Part shown: positions 51,992 through 60,134 of the stretch, one piece after another
Layout: each line of letters begins with the position of its first letter
Position numbering within the stretch: the first letter of the stretch is position 1
Assembly (NCBI RefSeq): GCF_025642155.1
Contig: NZ_CP106798.1
Span: 1,178,001 to 1,242,000, forward strand
From: Streptomyces sp. HUAS 15-9
GTDB lineage: Bacteria; Actinomycetota; Actinomycetes; Streptomycetales; Streptomycetaceae
DNA length: 64,000 nucleotides
Direction: 5' to 3'
Notes under the pieces: generated by a model
What the model was told of the DNA's origin: nothing
The model's database searches: none
What the model saw: only the letters and a program-made list of their open reading frames with translations
Translations under genes and position numbers: made by a program

Positions 51992-53068
51992 GTGAACAAC
52001 ACGCGCGAGGTCGAGGTAGTCGTCATAGGCGCTGGTCAGGCCGGTCTGTCCAGCGCCTATCACCTGCGCCGCACCGGCTTCGAGCCGGACCGCGACTTCG
52101 TGGTGCTCGACCACGCCCCCGGTCCGGGCGGTGCCTGGCAGTTCCGCTGGCCTTCGCTGACGTACGGCAAGGTCCACGGGATGCACTCGCTGCCGGGCAT
52201 GGAGCTGACGGACACCGATCCGGCGCGGCCGTCGGCCGAGGTCATCGCCGAGTACTTCGACACCTACGAGCGCGCCTTCGATCTGCGGGTACGGCGCCCG
52301 GTCGACGTACGCGCCGTGCGCGACCGGGAGGACGACCGGCTGCTCGTGGAGGCCTCGGACGGCACCTGGTCTACACGGGCGCTGATCAACGCGACCGGCA
52401 CCTGGGACCGGCCGTTCTGGCCGCGCTGTCCGGGCCAGGAGACGTTCCGCGGGCGGCAGTTGCACACCGTTCAGTACGCGGGGCCCGAGGAGTTCGCCGG
52501 GCAGCGGGTGGTCGTGGTCGGCGGCGGCGCGTCCGGCACCCAGCATCTCCTGGAGATCGCCCCGTACGCGGCCGCCACCACCTGGGTCACCCGGCGGCCG
52601 CCGGTCTTCCGCGAGGGGCCGTTCGACGAGAACGTGGGGAGGTCGGCCGTCGCGCTGGTGGAGGAGCGGGTGCGGCAGGGCCTCCCGCCGCGGAGTGTGG
52701 TCTCGGTCACGGGGCTGCCGCTCAACGACGCGATTCGGCAAGGGCTTCGGGACGGGGGCCTGGACCGGCTGCCGATGTTCGACCGGATCACACCGGTCGG
52801 GGTGGAATGGGAGGACGGCAGGCGCGTGGACACCGACGTGATCCTGTGGGCGACCGGGTTCCGGGCCGCTCTCGACCATCTGGTCCCGCTGCGGCTGCGC
52901 GGGCCGGGCGGCGGGATCCGTATGGAGGGGACCCGTACGGCCGCCGATCCGCGGATCCATCTCGTCGGTTACGGTCCCTCGGCGAGCACCATCGGGGCCA
53001 ACCGCGCGGGACGCGCGGCCGTACGGGAGACCAGGCGGCTGCTGGCCGAGGAGCCTGTCGCCGCGTGA
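51992..53068 (+). CDS. Flavin-containing monooxygenase-like NAD(P)/FAD oxidoreductase
   Basis: 358 residues. The FAD motif is VVVIGAGQAGLSSAYHLRR (GxGxxG at 13-18), the NADPH motif is RVVVVGGGASGTQHL, and the class B signature FRGRQLHTVQY (FxGxxxHxxxY) lies between them. A late LWATGF motif closes the fold. It resembles compact class B flavin monooxygenases or related reductases that oxidise S, N or ketone groups. The start GTG 51992 lies just downstream of the divergent Tn7-like remnant. It converges with mltG 48 bp downstream. The substrate is unknown. Confidence 0.88.
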   Translation: MNNTREVEVVVIGAGQAGLSSAYHLRRTGFEPDRDFVVLDHAPGPGGAWQFRWPSLTYGKVHGMHSLPGMELTDTDPARPSAEVIAEYFDTYERAFDLRVRRPVDVRAVRDREDDRLLVEASDGTWSTRALINATGTWDRPFWPRCPGQETFRGRQLHTVQYAGPEEFAGQRVVVVGGGASGTQHLLEIAPYAAATTWVTRRPPVFREGPFDENVGRSAVALVEERVRQGLPPRSVVSVTGLPLNDAIRQGLRDGGLDRLPMFDRITPVGVEWEDGRRVDTDVILWATGFRAALDHLVPLRLRGPGGGIRMEGTRTAADPRIHLVGYGPSASTIGANRAGRAAVRETRRLLAEEPVAA

Positions 53069-53116
53069 TGTCCCGTCGGGTCGCCGGCCGGGTCGTCGCT
53101 CGGGTCATTTCGGGGG

Positions 53117-54076
53117 CTACGGGGTCGGGGACTGGGACTGGGACTGCTGCGCCGGGCTCTGGTGCTGGTGCTGCTGGGAACTTCCGCTCCGCTGCGGGCT
53201 CTGGCTCGGCTGCGGACTCCGACTCTGCTGTGGAGTCTGGCTCTGCCGCGGCGCGCTGCTCTTCAGGTGTGCGTTGAACTCGGCCACGTTGCGCTGGTGT
53301 TCCGCGTAGTCGGCGGTGAAGCGGGTGTCGCCGGGCTTGACCGTGACGAAGTACAGCCAGTTGCCCTGCGGCGGGTTGAGCGCGGCGTGCATCGCCTGCT
53401 CGCCGGGGTTGTCGATCGGCGTGGGCGGCAGGCCCATGCGCCGGTAGGAGTTGTAGGGGCTCTCGATCCGGGTGTCGTCCGTGCTCGTCCTGAGCGTGCT
53501 GCGGTTCAGCGCGTAGTTGAGGGTGGAGTCCATCTGCAGCGGCATGCCGCGCTCCATCCGGTTGAAGACGACCCGGGCCACCTTCCCCATGTCCTCCTTC
53601 GTGGCGGCCTCGGCCTGGACGATGCTCGCGATGGTGACCGCCTGGTAGAGGTTCATGGCGTTGCGCTGCGCACCGGCCGCGAGCGGTGCCCTGTTGAAGC
53701 GCTGGTTCGCCGTGTCGACCATGTACTGCAGCAGCGACTGCGGCGTGGCCTCCTCCCGGACCGGATACGTGGCCGGGAAGAGGTAGCCCTCCGGGTTGCC
53801 CTGGGCGTCGCTCGGCAGCTTCAGGCCGGCCTTGCCGATGGACTTGCGGGTGGTGCCCGTGGGCAGGGCGAGGACCTTGTCGACGGCGTCGTAGACCTGG
53901 CTCGCGCGCCAGCCCTCCGGGATCACCAGGGTCTTCGTGGTGTTCCCGCCGCCGTACAAGTGCAGCAGCGGCACCGCCACGGCGGTGCCGGTCACGACGG
54001 CGCAGGACACGAGGAGGACGAGCTTGCCCCGGCGCGTCAGTCGAATCGTGCTCCGTGGCGGAGTGTTCTTCTGCAT
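53117..54076 (-). CDS. mltG: Endolytic transglycosylase MltG-like protein
   Basis: 319 residues. A cytoplasmic basic N-terminus and one membrane helix (KLVLLVSCAVVTGTAVAVPLL) precede the YceG/MltG domain. Motifs include GNPEGYLFPATYPVR, the catalytic glutamate in ASIVQAE (E156), VVFNRMERGMPLQMDSTLNY and SPYNSYRRMGLPPTPIDNPG. It cleaves nascent glycan strands and sets their length. The LysM-like N-terminal part of longer MltG proteins is short here. The last ~45 residues are Ser/Gln/Pro/His-rich and disordered. It lies 43 bp behind the ABC exporter gene, so both may be co-transcribed. Another mltG in the genome is likely. Confidence 0.88.
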   Translation of the reverse strand: MQKNTPPRSTIRLTRRGKLVLLVSCAVVTGTAVAVPLLHLYGGGNTTKTLVIPEGWRASQVYDAVDKVLALPTGTTRKSIGKAGLKLPSDAQGNPEGYLFPATYPVREEATPQSLLQYMVDTANQRFNRAPLAAGAQRNAMNLYQAVTIASIVQAEAATKEDMGKVARVVFNRMERGMPLQMDSTLNYALNRSTLRTSTDDTRIESPYNSYRRMGLPPTPIDNPGEQAMHAALNPPQGNWLYFVTVKPGDTRFTADYAEHQRNVAEFNAHLKSSAPRQSQTPQQSRSPQPSQSPQRSGSSQQHQHQSPAQQSQSQSPTP

Positions 54077-54119
54077 GCGGGCACGTTAACCCGCATATCT
54101 CCACAAACACGGCATATCG

Positions 54120-55931
54120 TCAGCTTGTCGGTTCCAGTTGCGCGTCCCGGCGGACCAGCGCCGCATACCGGCCGTCCGCCTCCAACAGCTCCTCGTGCGT
54201 GCCGCGTTCCGCGACGCGCCCGGAGGCGAGGACCACGATCTGGTCGGCACCGCGAACGGTGGACAGCCGGTGCGCGATGGTGAGTGTCGTCCGGTTGGCC
54301 GACAGGGCGTCGATGGCCTCCTGCACGGCGTGCTCGGTGCGGGTGTCCAGGGCGCTGGTCGCCTCGTCGAGGATGAGGACCGGCGGGTCGCGCAGGATGG
54401 TGCGGGCGATGGCGAGGCGCTGTTTCTCGCCTCCGGAGAAGCGGTGGCCGCGCTCGCCGACGACCGTGTCGTAACCGTCGGGCAGCGAGGCGATGTGGTC
54501 GTGGATCTGGGCCGCCTTCGCCGCAGCGTGCAGTTCCTCGTCGGTGGCGTCCGGCTTGGCGAAGCGGAGGTTGTCTGCGACCGAGGCGTGGAAGAGGTAC
54601 GTCTCCTGCGAGACGACGCCGACCGCGCGGGCGAGGGTGTCGAAGTCGAGGTCGCGGACGTCTACGCCGTCCAGGGTGACGCGGCCGCAGGTGACGTCGT
54701 ACAGCCGGGGCACCAGATAGCCGAGCGTGGACTTGCCTGCGCCGGTCGGGCCGACGACCGCGAGGCTGCTGCCCGCCGGGACGGTGATGTCGATGCCGTC
54801 GATGACCGGGTCGACCGCGTCATTGCCGCTGTCGTACCGGAACTCGACGCCCTCGAAGCGGACCTCGCCCTTGACGTGGTCGAGGTGGACCGGCTCGTCC
54901 CGCTCGGTGATGTCGATCGGCAGGTCGAGGTACTCGAAGATGCGCTGGAAGAGCGCCAGCGAGGTCTGGATCTGGACGCCGGTCGCCAAGAGGCTGACGG
55001 CGGGGCGGAACAGGCCCTGCTGGAGCGAGACGAAGGCGACGATGGTGCCGAGCGAGACCTGGGGTCCGCCCGTCTGCAGGGCGACGCCCGCGGTCCAGTA
55101 GATGACGGCGGGCATGGCGGCCATGACGATCGTGATGACGGCCATCCGCCATCGGCCGGCCATGTTCGACCTCACCTCGAGATCGACCAGTTGCTCGGAC
55201 TCCTCCGCGAAGGACGCGGTGAGCGAGTCGGAGCGGCCCATGGTGCGGCCGAGCAGGATGCCGCTGACCGACAGCGACTCGGTGACGGTGGCGGCCATCG
55301 CGGCCATCTGCTTCTGGCGCTGTGTGGTGATCTTCTTGCGCTCGTTGCCGACGCGGCGGCTGATCCAGACGAACACCGGCAGCAGGAGCAGCGAGACGAC
55401 GGTCAGCCGCCAGTCGAGGGCGATCATCGCGACGATCGTGGCGACCACGCTGGTGAGGTTGGAGACCAGGGAGGTGGCGGTCGAGGTGACGGTGGCCTGC
55501 ATGCCGCCGATGTCGTTGGCTATCCGGGACTGCACCTCGCCGGTGCGGGTGCGGGTGAAGAAGGCGAGCGACATGCGCTGCAGGCGGCCGTAGACGGCGG
55601 TGCGCAGGTCGTGCATGACGCGCTGGCCGACGGTCGTGGAGATCAGCGTCTGCAACACACCGAAGACGCTGGCCAGGACGGCGCTCAGGATCATGCCGAG
55701 GGCGAGCAGGCTCAGCAGGCCGGTGCGGCCCTGCGGGATCGCGACGTCGAGGGTCGCCTTGAGGAGGAACGGTGTGGCCACCGAGACCAGCGACGAGGCG
55801 CCGACCAGCAGGCCGACGATCGCGAGCCGGCCGCGGTAGGGGCGGAAGAGCTTCAGGATGCGGCGCACCTGCCGGGGCTGGTCCCCGGCGGGGTCGGACG
55901 GTGTCCAGGAGGGTTCACGGTCGGGATGCAT
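54120..55931 (-). CDS. ABC exporter, fused permease and ATPase (type IV, MsbA-like half transporter)
   Basis: 603 residues. Six membrane helices (residues ~35-330) are followed by a complete nucleotide-binding domain: Walker A VVGPTGAGKSTL, Q-loop VVSQETYLFH, signature RFSGGEKQRLAIAR, Walker B PVLILDEATSALD and the H-loop IAHRLST. It works as a homodimer or with a partner to export lipids, peptides or drugs. ATG 55931 has an AGGAG site. The gene is divergent from a MarR regulator across a palindromic operator, so it is most likely controlled by it as a multidrug exporter. Confidence 0.92.
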   Translation of the reverse strand: MHPDREPSWTPSDPAGDQPRQVRRILKLFRPYRGRLAIVGLLVGASSLVSVATPFLLKATLDVAIPQGRTGLLSLLALGMILSAVLASVFGVLQTLISTTVGQRVMHDLRTAVYGRLQRMSLAFFTRTRTGEVQSRIANDIGGMQATVTSTATSLVSNLTSVVATIVAMIALDWRLTVVSLLLLPVFVWISRRVGNERKKITTQRQKQMAAMAATVTESLSVSGILLGRTMGRSDSLTASFAEESEQLVDLEVRSNMAGRWRMAVITIVMAAMPAVIYWTAGVALQTGGPQVSLGTIVAFVSLQQGLFRPAVSLLATGVQIQTSLALFQRIFEYLDLPIDITERDEPVHLDHVKGEVRFEGVEFRYDSGNDAVDPVIDGIDITVPAGSSLAVVGPTGAGKSTLGYLVPRLYDVTCGRVTLDGVDVRDLDFDTLARAVGVVSQETYLFHASVADNLRFAKPDATDEELHAAAKAAQIHDHIASLPDGYDTVVGERGHRFSGGEKQRLAIARTILRDPPVLILDEATSALDTRTEHAVQEAIDALSANRTTLTIAHRLSTVRGADQIVVLASGRVAERGTHEELLEADGRYAALVRRDAQLEPTS

Positions 55932-55997
55932 GGGCTCCTACGGAGGTGTGCGGGCGTCGGCGCGGATGCCGGCCGACGATGACTGACGGAGGATAGC

Positions 55998-56022
55998 TCA
56001 TTGTTACCTATGCTCACAATGA
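55998..56022. promoter_or_regulatory. MarR operator between ABC exporter and marR
   Basis: TCATTGT and ACAATGA form 7-bp inverted repeats separated by 11 bp in the 115-bp divergent gap. The arms are AT-rich in a GC-rich background and cover the likely promoters of both genes, as expected for a MarR dimer site controlling both directions. Confidence 0.6.
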
Positions 56023-56046
56023 ACTAGGTCCTGATATTGTTCCCGC

Positions 56047-56496
56047 ATGACCACCCCCGATCCCGAGGGCCAGCTCGCCGAGCAGTTGCTGCGGCTCACC
56101 CGCCGGGTGCACCGCATCCAGAAGCGCCATCTGCAGCAGCGCGAGCTGGGCGTCACGCCGGCGCAGTCCCGGCTGCTGCGCACGCTCGCGCACTACGGCT
56201 CGCCGCCGCGCATGGCCGACCTCGCCGAGCGCCTGGAGGTGGTGCCCAGGGCGGTGACGACGCTGGTCGACGGGCTCGAGGCGAGCGGCAGGGTGCGCCG
56301 GGTGCCCGATCCGACGAACCGCCGGGTCACCCGGATCGAGCTGACCGACGACGGGCACAGGACGCTGGGCGAGCTGCGCCGTGCGCGCCGGTCGGCGGCG
56401 GAGGAGATCCTGGCCCCGCTGTCGGACGAGCAGCGCGTGCTGCTCGGCGGGCTGCTGGACACGCTGATCGACGGGGAGGCCGTGACGCGCTGCTGA
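56047..56496 (+). CDS. MarR family transcriptional regulator
   Basis: 149 residues. The winged HTH spans residues ~30-110: QRELGVTPAQSRLLRTLAHY, PRMADLAERLEVVPRAVTTL (recognition helix) and the wing RRVPDPTNRRVTRIELTDDG. Flanking helices form the dimer. A TATTGT -10-like box lies 7 bp before ATG 56047, so the mRNA is probably leaderless. It is divergent from an ABC exporter, the likely target, and ends before a strong terminator. Confidence 0.92.
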   Translation: MTTPDPEGQLAEQLLRLTRRVHRIQKRHLQQRELGVTPAQSRLLRTLAHYGSPPRMADLAERLEVVPRAVTTLVDGLEASGRVRRVPDPTNRRVTRIELTDDGHRTLGELRRARRSAAEEILAPLSDEQRVLLGGLLDTLIDGEAVTRC

Positions 56497-56523
56497 TCGG
56501 CGGACGTACCGACGTACAGAAGG

Positions 56524-56564
56524 CCGCGGCTCCCACGTCCGTAGCGGTGGAGCGGGAGCCGCGG
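56524..56564. terminator. Bidirectional hairpin terminator between marR and PNGase A gene
   Basis: CCGCGGCTCCC and GGGAGCCGCGG form an 11-bp perfect stem around a 19-nt loop, between two convergent genes ending at 56496 and 56590. No U-tract is visible. Confidence 0.65.
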
Positions 56565-56589
56565 CGCGTCCGGATTCCGTCGGCCGGGC

Positions 56590-58323
56590 TCAGCAGCCGC
56601 TGTCGTCCCGCGTGAGCACGCCCTGGACGGTGGTCAGGGAGCGGTCGTAGCAGCCGTCCGAGCCGTACACCCGGTAGCGCTCGCTCGTCGTGCCGACCGC
56701 ATGGCGCTGGTCGCGGGGCACGTTCACGGTGTACGAGGCATCGCCTGTGTAGATGTCGTCGAGCCGCGACCACGCCATGCGCCGGCCATCTCGCCGCTCC
56801 ACGACCGCCGCGCGGTCGCCGAGAGTCAGGACGGTGCGCAGCCGGTCGTCGGTACCGAGGGTCGTGGTGCCGTCCATCGTGTAGGTCCGGTGCGTGTGTG
56901 CCGTCCGCGCCGGCCCGCGTCCGTCGACCGTGACGGTCTGGTCGTCCGTCCAGGTGGCGACCAGTGCGTCGGTCGTCTCACCATCGGTCCAGCGATGCGC
57001 GGATGTGTTCGCCAGCGTACGGTGGACGGTGGTCGTCACACGGCCGTGCGAGGTGTCGACGTATCCGGCGACGGTCAGCCGGTGACCGGCCTCTGTGTCC
57101 ACGCGGTGTTCCGTGGAACCGGGCGTGTACATCGAGGAGTTGGCGAGGTCGCCGGCCCTGTCCACGGTGAGCCTGCCGGTGACGTGCGCGCGGTGCGGGT
57201 CCTGCCACACCAGCACGTCCACAGGGGCGCTCCAGCCGGTCTGCACCTCGGGAACACCGACGACGGAGACCTCGACGCGGTGCGGGCGGCCGTCGTTGAG
57301 CAGCCCGGCGAAGGGGGTCAGGTCGTATTCGATCGGCTTGACGTCGAAGGCGCGCGGGCCCGGGACGACGTACCAGAGGAAGGGGTTGGACCAGCCGCCG
57401 GTCCACACGTGGGGGAACGGCGCGGCGATTCCGGCCAGTTGGCCGTCGACCTTGATCTGGACCTCGCGGTAGGGACCGTGGTCGGCCTTGCAGGAGTACG
57501 ACGCCGGGTCGGCCACCGTCAGGTACCAGAACTCCTCGCAGCCGCCGCCGGATCCGGTGGCGTACACCTCGGCGACGATGCGCTCGCTGTTGCGCGGCGT
57601 GGTGACGGTCGTGCCGTCGGCCGTGTCGGCGAGAGTGAGGACGCGGTCCGGGGCGGTGGACCCGGCGATGCCGCTGCCTGGGTGGAAGGTCAGCGTGACT
57701 TTGACGTCGATGACGCCGGTGTAGGTGTCGTCGACGACGTTGCCGATGAGCATCTCGACGTCCTGGGGACTGCGGAAGGTGTCGCTGTAGCGCGTGACGT
57801 CCTTCTCGACGGACCACTCGATGCCGTCCGGGGACGGTTCGGGTGTCGACGTACGGAGGACTTCCACGCCACCGACGTGCAGATGGCCGAGCCGGTCGTA
57901 CTGACGGCCCTTCACCTTGCCGTCGAGGCGCAGGACCACCTTGCTCCAGCGGTCACCGCAGCCCTTGGGCGGTGTGTACCTGCCCTTGTACGGGGTGAAG
58001 TCACGGAACTGTGCCTCGGCGAGGGTCACCCGGCAGGACGTGCCGCCCGGCTCGGCGACGGGCGGGGCGGCGGTGACCGGGTCGTGCCAGTCGGTGCCGA
58101 ACTCGGCGGGGACGTCCTGCGCGGGGACGTCCTGCGCGGGGGCGGCCTGCGCGGGGGCGGCCTGCGCGGGGGCGGCCTGCGCGGGGGCGGCCTGCGCGGG
58201 GGCGGCCTGCGCGGGGGCGGCCTGCGCGGGGGCGGCCTGCGCGGGGGCGGGTCTCGCTCCGACGAGGGTGCTCGCCAGGAGGGTCACTCCAGCGAGCATG
58301 GACATGACTATCCGGCTTCTCAT
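56590..58323 (-). CDS. Secreted PNGase A-like peptide-N-glycosidase with N-terminal pentapeptide repeat
   Basis: 577 residues. A signal peptide (MRSRIVMSMLAGVTLLASTL) is followed directly by nine five-residue repeats (APAQA type). The rest matches the peptide-N4-asparagine amidase A family: KGRQYDRLGHLHVGGVEVLR, EWSVEKDVTRYSD, MLIGNVVDDTYTGVIDVKVT, HVWTGGWSNPFLWYVVPGPR. Members remove N-glycans or act as lectin-like carbohydrate binders outside the cell. Cys pairs and a C-terminal SLTTVQGV...DSGC end suggest disulfides. The repeat is a 15-bp tandem array and may vary in copy number. Activity on glycoproteins is inferred from the family. Confidence 0.82.
   Translation of the reverse strand: MRSRIVMSMLAGVTLLASTLVGARPAPAQAAPAQAAPAQAAPAQAAPAQAAPAQAAPAQAAPAQDVPAQDVPAEFGTDWHDPVTAAPPVAEPGGTSCRVTLAEAQFRDFTPYKGRYTPPKGCGDRWSKVVLRLDGKVKGRQYDRLGHLHVGGVEVLRTSTPEPSPDGIEWSVEKDVTRYSDTFRSPQDVEMLIGNVVDDTYTGVIDVKVTLTFHPGSGIAGSTAPDRVLTLADTADGTTVTTPRNSERIVAEVYATGSGGGCEEFWYLTVADPASYSCKADHGPYREVQIKVDGQLAGIAAPFPHVWTGGWSNPFLWYVVPGPRAFDVKPIEYDLTPFAGLLNDGRPHRVEVSVVGVPEVQTGWSAPVDVLVWQDPHRAHVTGRLTVDRAGDLANSSMYTPGSTEHRVDTEAGHRLTVAGYVDTSHGRVTTTVHRTLANTSAHRWTDGETTDALVATWTDDQTVTVDGRGPARTAHTHRTYTMDGTTTLGTDDRLRTVLTLGDRAAVVERRDGRRMAWSRLDDIYTGDASYTVNVPRDQRHAVGTTSERYRVYGSDGCYDRSLTTVQGVLTRDDSGC
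58107..58241 (-). repeat. 15-bp tandem repeat (nine units) encoding APAQA
   Basis: Nine units of 15 bp follow one another, seven of GCGGGGGCGGCCTGC and two variants GCGGGGACGTCCTGC, in the N-terminal coding part of the PNGase A-like gene. Seven units are identical at DNA level, a sign of recent expansion by slippage or recombination. They encode an Ala/Pro/Gln linker right after the signal peptide. Confidence 0.85.
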
Positions 58324-58375
58324 GGCCGGTGTTCTACGGGGATCGAGGCGCCCGCCGCAATGAGGCCCCGCGCGA

Positions 58376-59110
58376 TCAGGCCGCCAACTCGCCCCTGTCC
58401 CCCATCACCACCACGGGGTGCCGGTCCGGATCCAGCGTGCGCAGCAGATACTCCATGTCGGACTTGGACATGCTGACGCATCCCGATGTACCGCTGCCGT
58501 GGTCCATGTGCAGCCAGATGCTCCCGCCCCGCTCTTCGCCCTCGGGGCGCCGTGGGTCGTTCGGCGGGGTTCCCTCGACCCGGTTGTAGTCGATGGCGAT
58601 GACGTAGTCGAAGTCGTGCCAGTGCGACCTGGCCCACCAGCGCGGGGCGGCGAAGGACGGGTCCCGCGTGTACGGCAGCCTGGCACCGGGATCGTCGAGC
58701 ACACCCCCCGCATCGGTCAGCGTGAACACGCCGACGGGGCTGCGCCGGTCACCGGAGTGGTGATCGGTGGTCCAGCCCTTCTTGCCGTTGTGCCCCGCCC
58801 AGCTGCGGGTCCGCTGCCAGGCCGTGCCGTGCCTGGTGTACAGCACGACCGTGGACTCCGCCGAGTCCTTGCCCTTCCCGTAGACCGCCACCACCTGCCC
58901 GGACTCGGCCGGAATCCGCCGCTGCAGAAGGTCACCGACGTCCGGAATGCGGGTGGGGTCCTGACTGACGGTGCGGGACGGCCCCGCGTGTCCGGCACCC
59001 TCCGGTTCACCCACGTCGTGCGCCGCCGTGCCGCACGCGGACAGAGCCGTCAGAAAGGTCCCGAGGGCCGCCACCACGACCACCACACGCCGCACACCGT
59101 CGATCCGCAC
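58376..59110 (-). CDS. L,D-transpeptidase (YkuD-type) lipoprotein
   Basis: 244 residues. The N-terminal helix ends in a lipobox-like LSACG. The catalytic domain has a motif with His and Cys in WLHMDHGSGTSGCVSMSKSD (HxnSxGC), typical of YkuD/L,D-transpeptidase catalytic domains. A preceding GDRRSPVGVFTL segment fits the substrate strand. It would link or edit peptidoglycan 3-3 crosslinks at the outer membrane face, anchored by lipid. GTG 59110 is the start. It lies 52 bp upstream of the PNGase A gene in the same direction. Confidence 0.86.
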   Translation of the reverse strand: MRIDGVRRVVVVVAALGTFLTALSACGTAAHDVGEPEGAGHAGPSRTVSQDPTRIPDVGDLLQRRIPAESGQVVAVYGKGKDSAESTVVLYTRHGTAWQRTRSWAGHNGKKGWTTDHHSGDRRSPVGVFTLTDAGGVLDDPGARLPYTRDPSFAAPRWWARSHWHDFDYVIAIDYNRVEGTPPNDPRRPEGEERGGSIWLHMDHGSGTSGCVSMSKSDMEYLLRTLDPDRHPVVVMGDRGELAA

Positions 59111-59280
59111 CGGGTCATCCTGGCACTGCTCACCGGGACGGGGGGCCGCGGGTACCCCTTTGGTGCAGGGCCGAGGGCGTCCGCGCCGCGATGAGTTCCG
59201 GCCGCGTCGCGAGTCTGTTCTGGTGACCGTGGCAGGACGGCGTACGACGCTGCCCGGCCCGGGACACCACAGAGGACACG

Positions 59281-60084
59281 ATGACGACCTCGGAGGACAC
59301 GATGACGACCACGCCGAACGACCCGCCCACCGCGCTGCCCGGCCGCCCGCCCGTGGTCGACCTGGCCACCTGGCAGACCGCTCGTGACGAGCTGCTGGTC
59401 CGCGAGAAGGCCCACACGCACGAGGGCGACGCCCTCGCCGCGGCCCGCCGGCGGCTGCCGATGGTGGAGTTCGACGGGACGGTCGAGGTCGTGGGACCCG
59501 ACGGCCCGGTCCCGTTCCTGGACCTGTTCCAGGGCCGCGACGAGCTCGTGGTCTACAAGCACATGTGGTACGACGGCGCGCCGCACCAGGGGCAGTGCGA
59601 GGGCTGCACCACCACGGCCTGGCACCTGAAGGACGCGGTCTACCTCAACGCCCGCGGAGTCTCGTTCGCCGTCCTGACCACGGGCCGTTGGGACGAGGTG
59701 GCTTCCTATGTCGCGTTCATGGGCTACACCCAGCCCTGGTACTCGGTGCGCGACGTGGAGGCGCCGGTCGGCGGCGACATGGGGTACATCACCTGCTTCC
59801 TGCGCGACGGCAACCGTGTGTTCCTCACCTACTCCACGACGGGCCGTGGCAACGAGCGGGTCAACGGATCCCTCAGCCTGCTCGACATGACGCCCTACGG
59901 CCGCGGCGAGGCATGGGAGGACAACCCCGAGGACTGGCCCAAGGGACACAGCGCGTGCTGGTCCTGGCGCTCGGACGCGGACGGAAACGCCACCTGGGGC
60001 CCGACCAGCCGCCCCGTACCGCAGTGGACCCGCCCCGGCGCGACCCCCGAGGAGACCCTGGGCCGACACGACCACCACCACTGA
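59281..60084 (+). CDS. DUF899 family protein (thioredoxin-like fold)
   Basis: 267 residues. DUF899 motifs are clear: FLDLFQGRDELVVYKHMWYD, CEGCTTTAWHLKDAVYL (CxxC pair), VLTTGRWDEVASYVAFMGY, DMGYITCFLRDGNRVFLTY, and a C-terminal MTPYGRGEAWEDNPEDWPK. The family has a peroxiredoxin/thioredoxin-like fold with unknown activity. Two possible starts exist (59281 and 59302), because a 21-bp segment with ribosome site and ATG is duplicated. The C-terminus ends HDHHH, a possible metal-binding tail. It converges with the HEAT gene. Confidence 0.87.
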   Translation: MTTSEDTMTTTPNDPPTALPGRPPVVDLATWQTARDELLVREKAHTHEGDALAAARRRLPMVEFDGTVEVVGPDGPVPFLDLFQGRDELVVYKHMWYDGAPHQGQCEGCTTTAWHLKDAVYLNARGVSFAVLTTGRWDEVASYVAFMGYTQPWYSVRDVEAPVGGDMGYITCFLRDGNRVFLTYSTTGRGNERVNGSLSLLDMTPYGRGEAWEDNPEDWPKGHSACWSWRSDADGNATWGPTSRPVPQWTRPGATPEETLGRHDHHH

Positions 60085-60134
60085 CACGCCAGGGGGCTCC
60101 ACATCGGGACGACGGCGGGACCGGTGGACACCGT

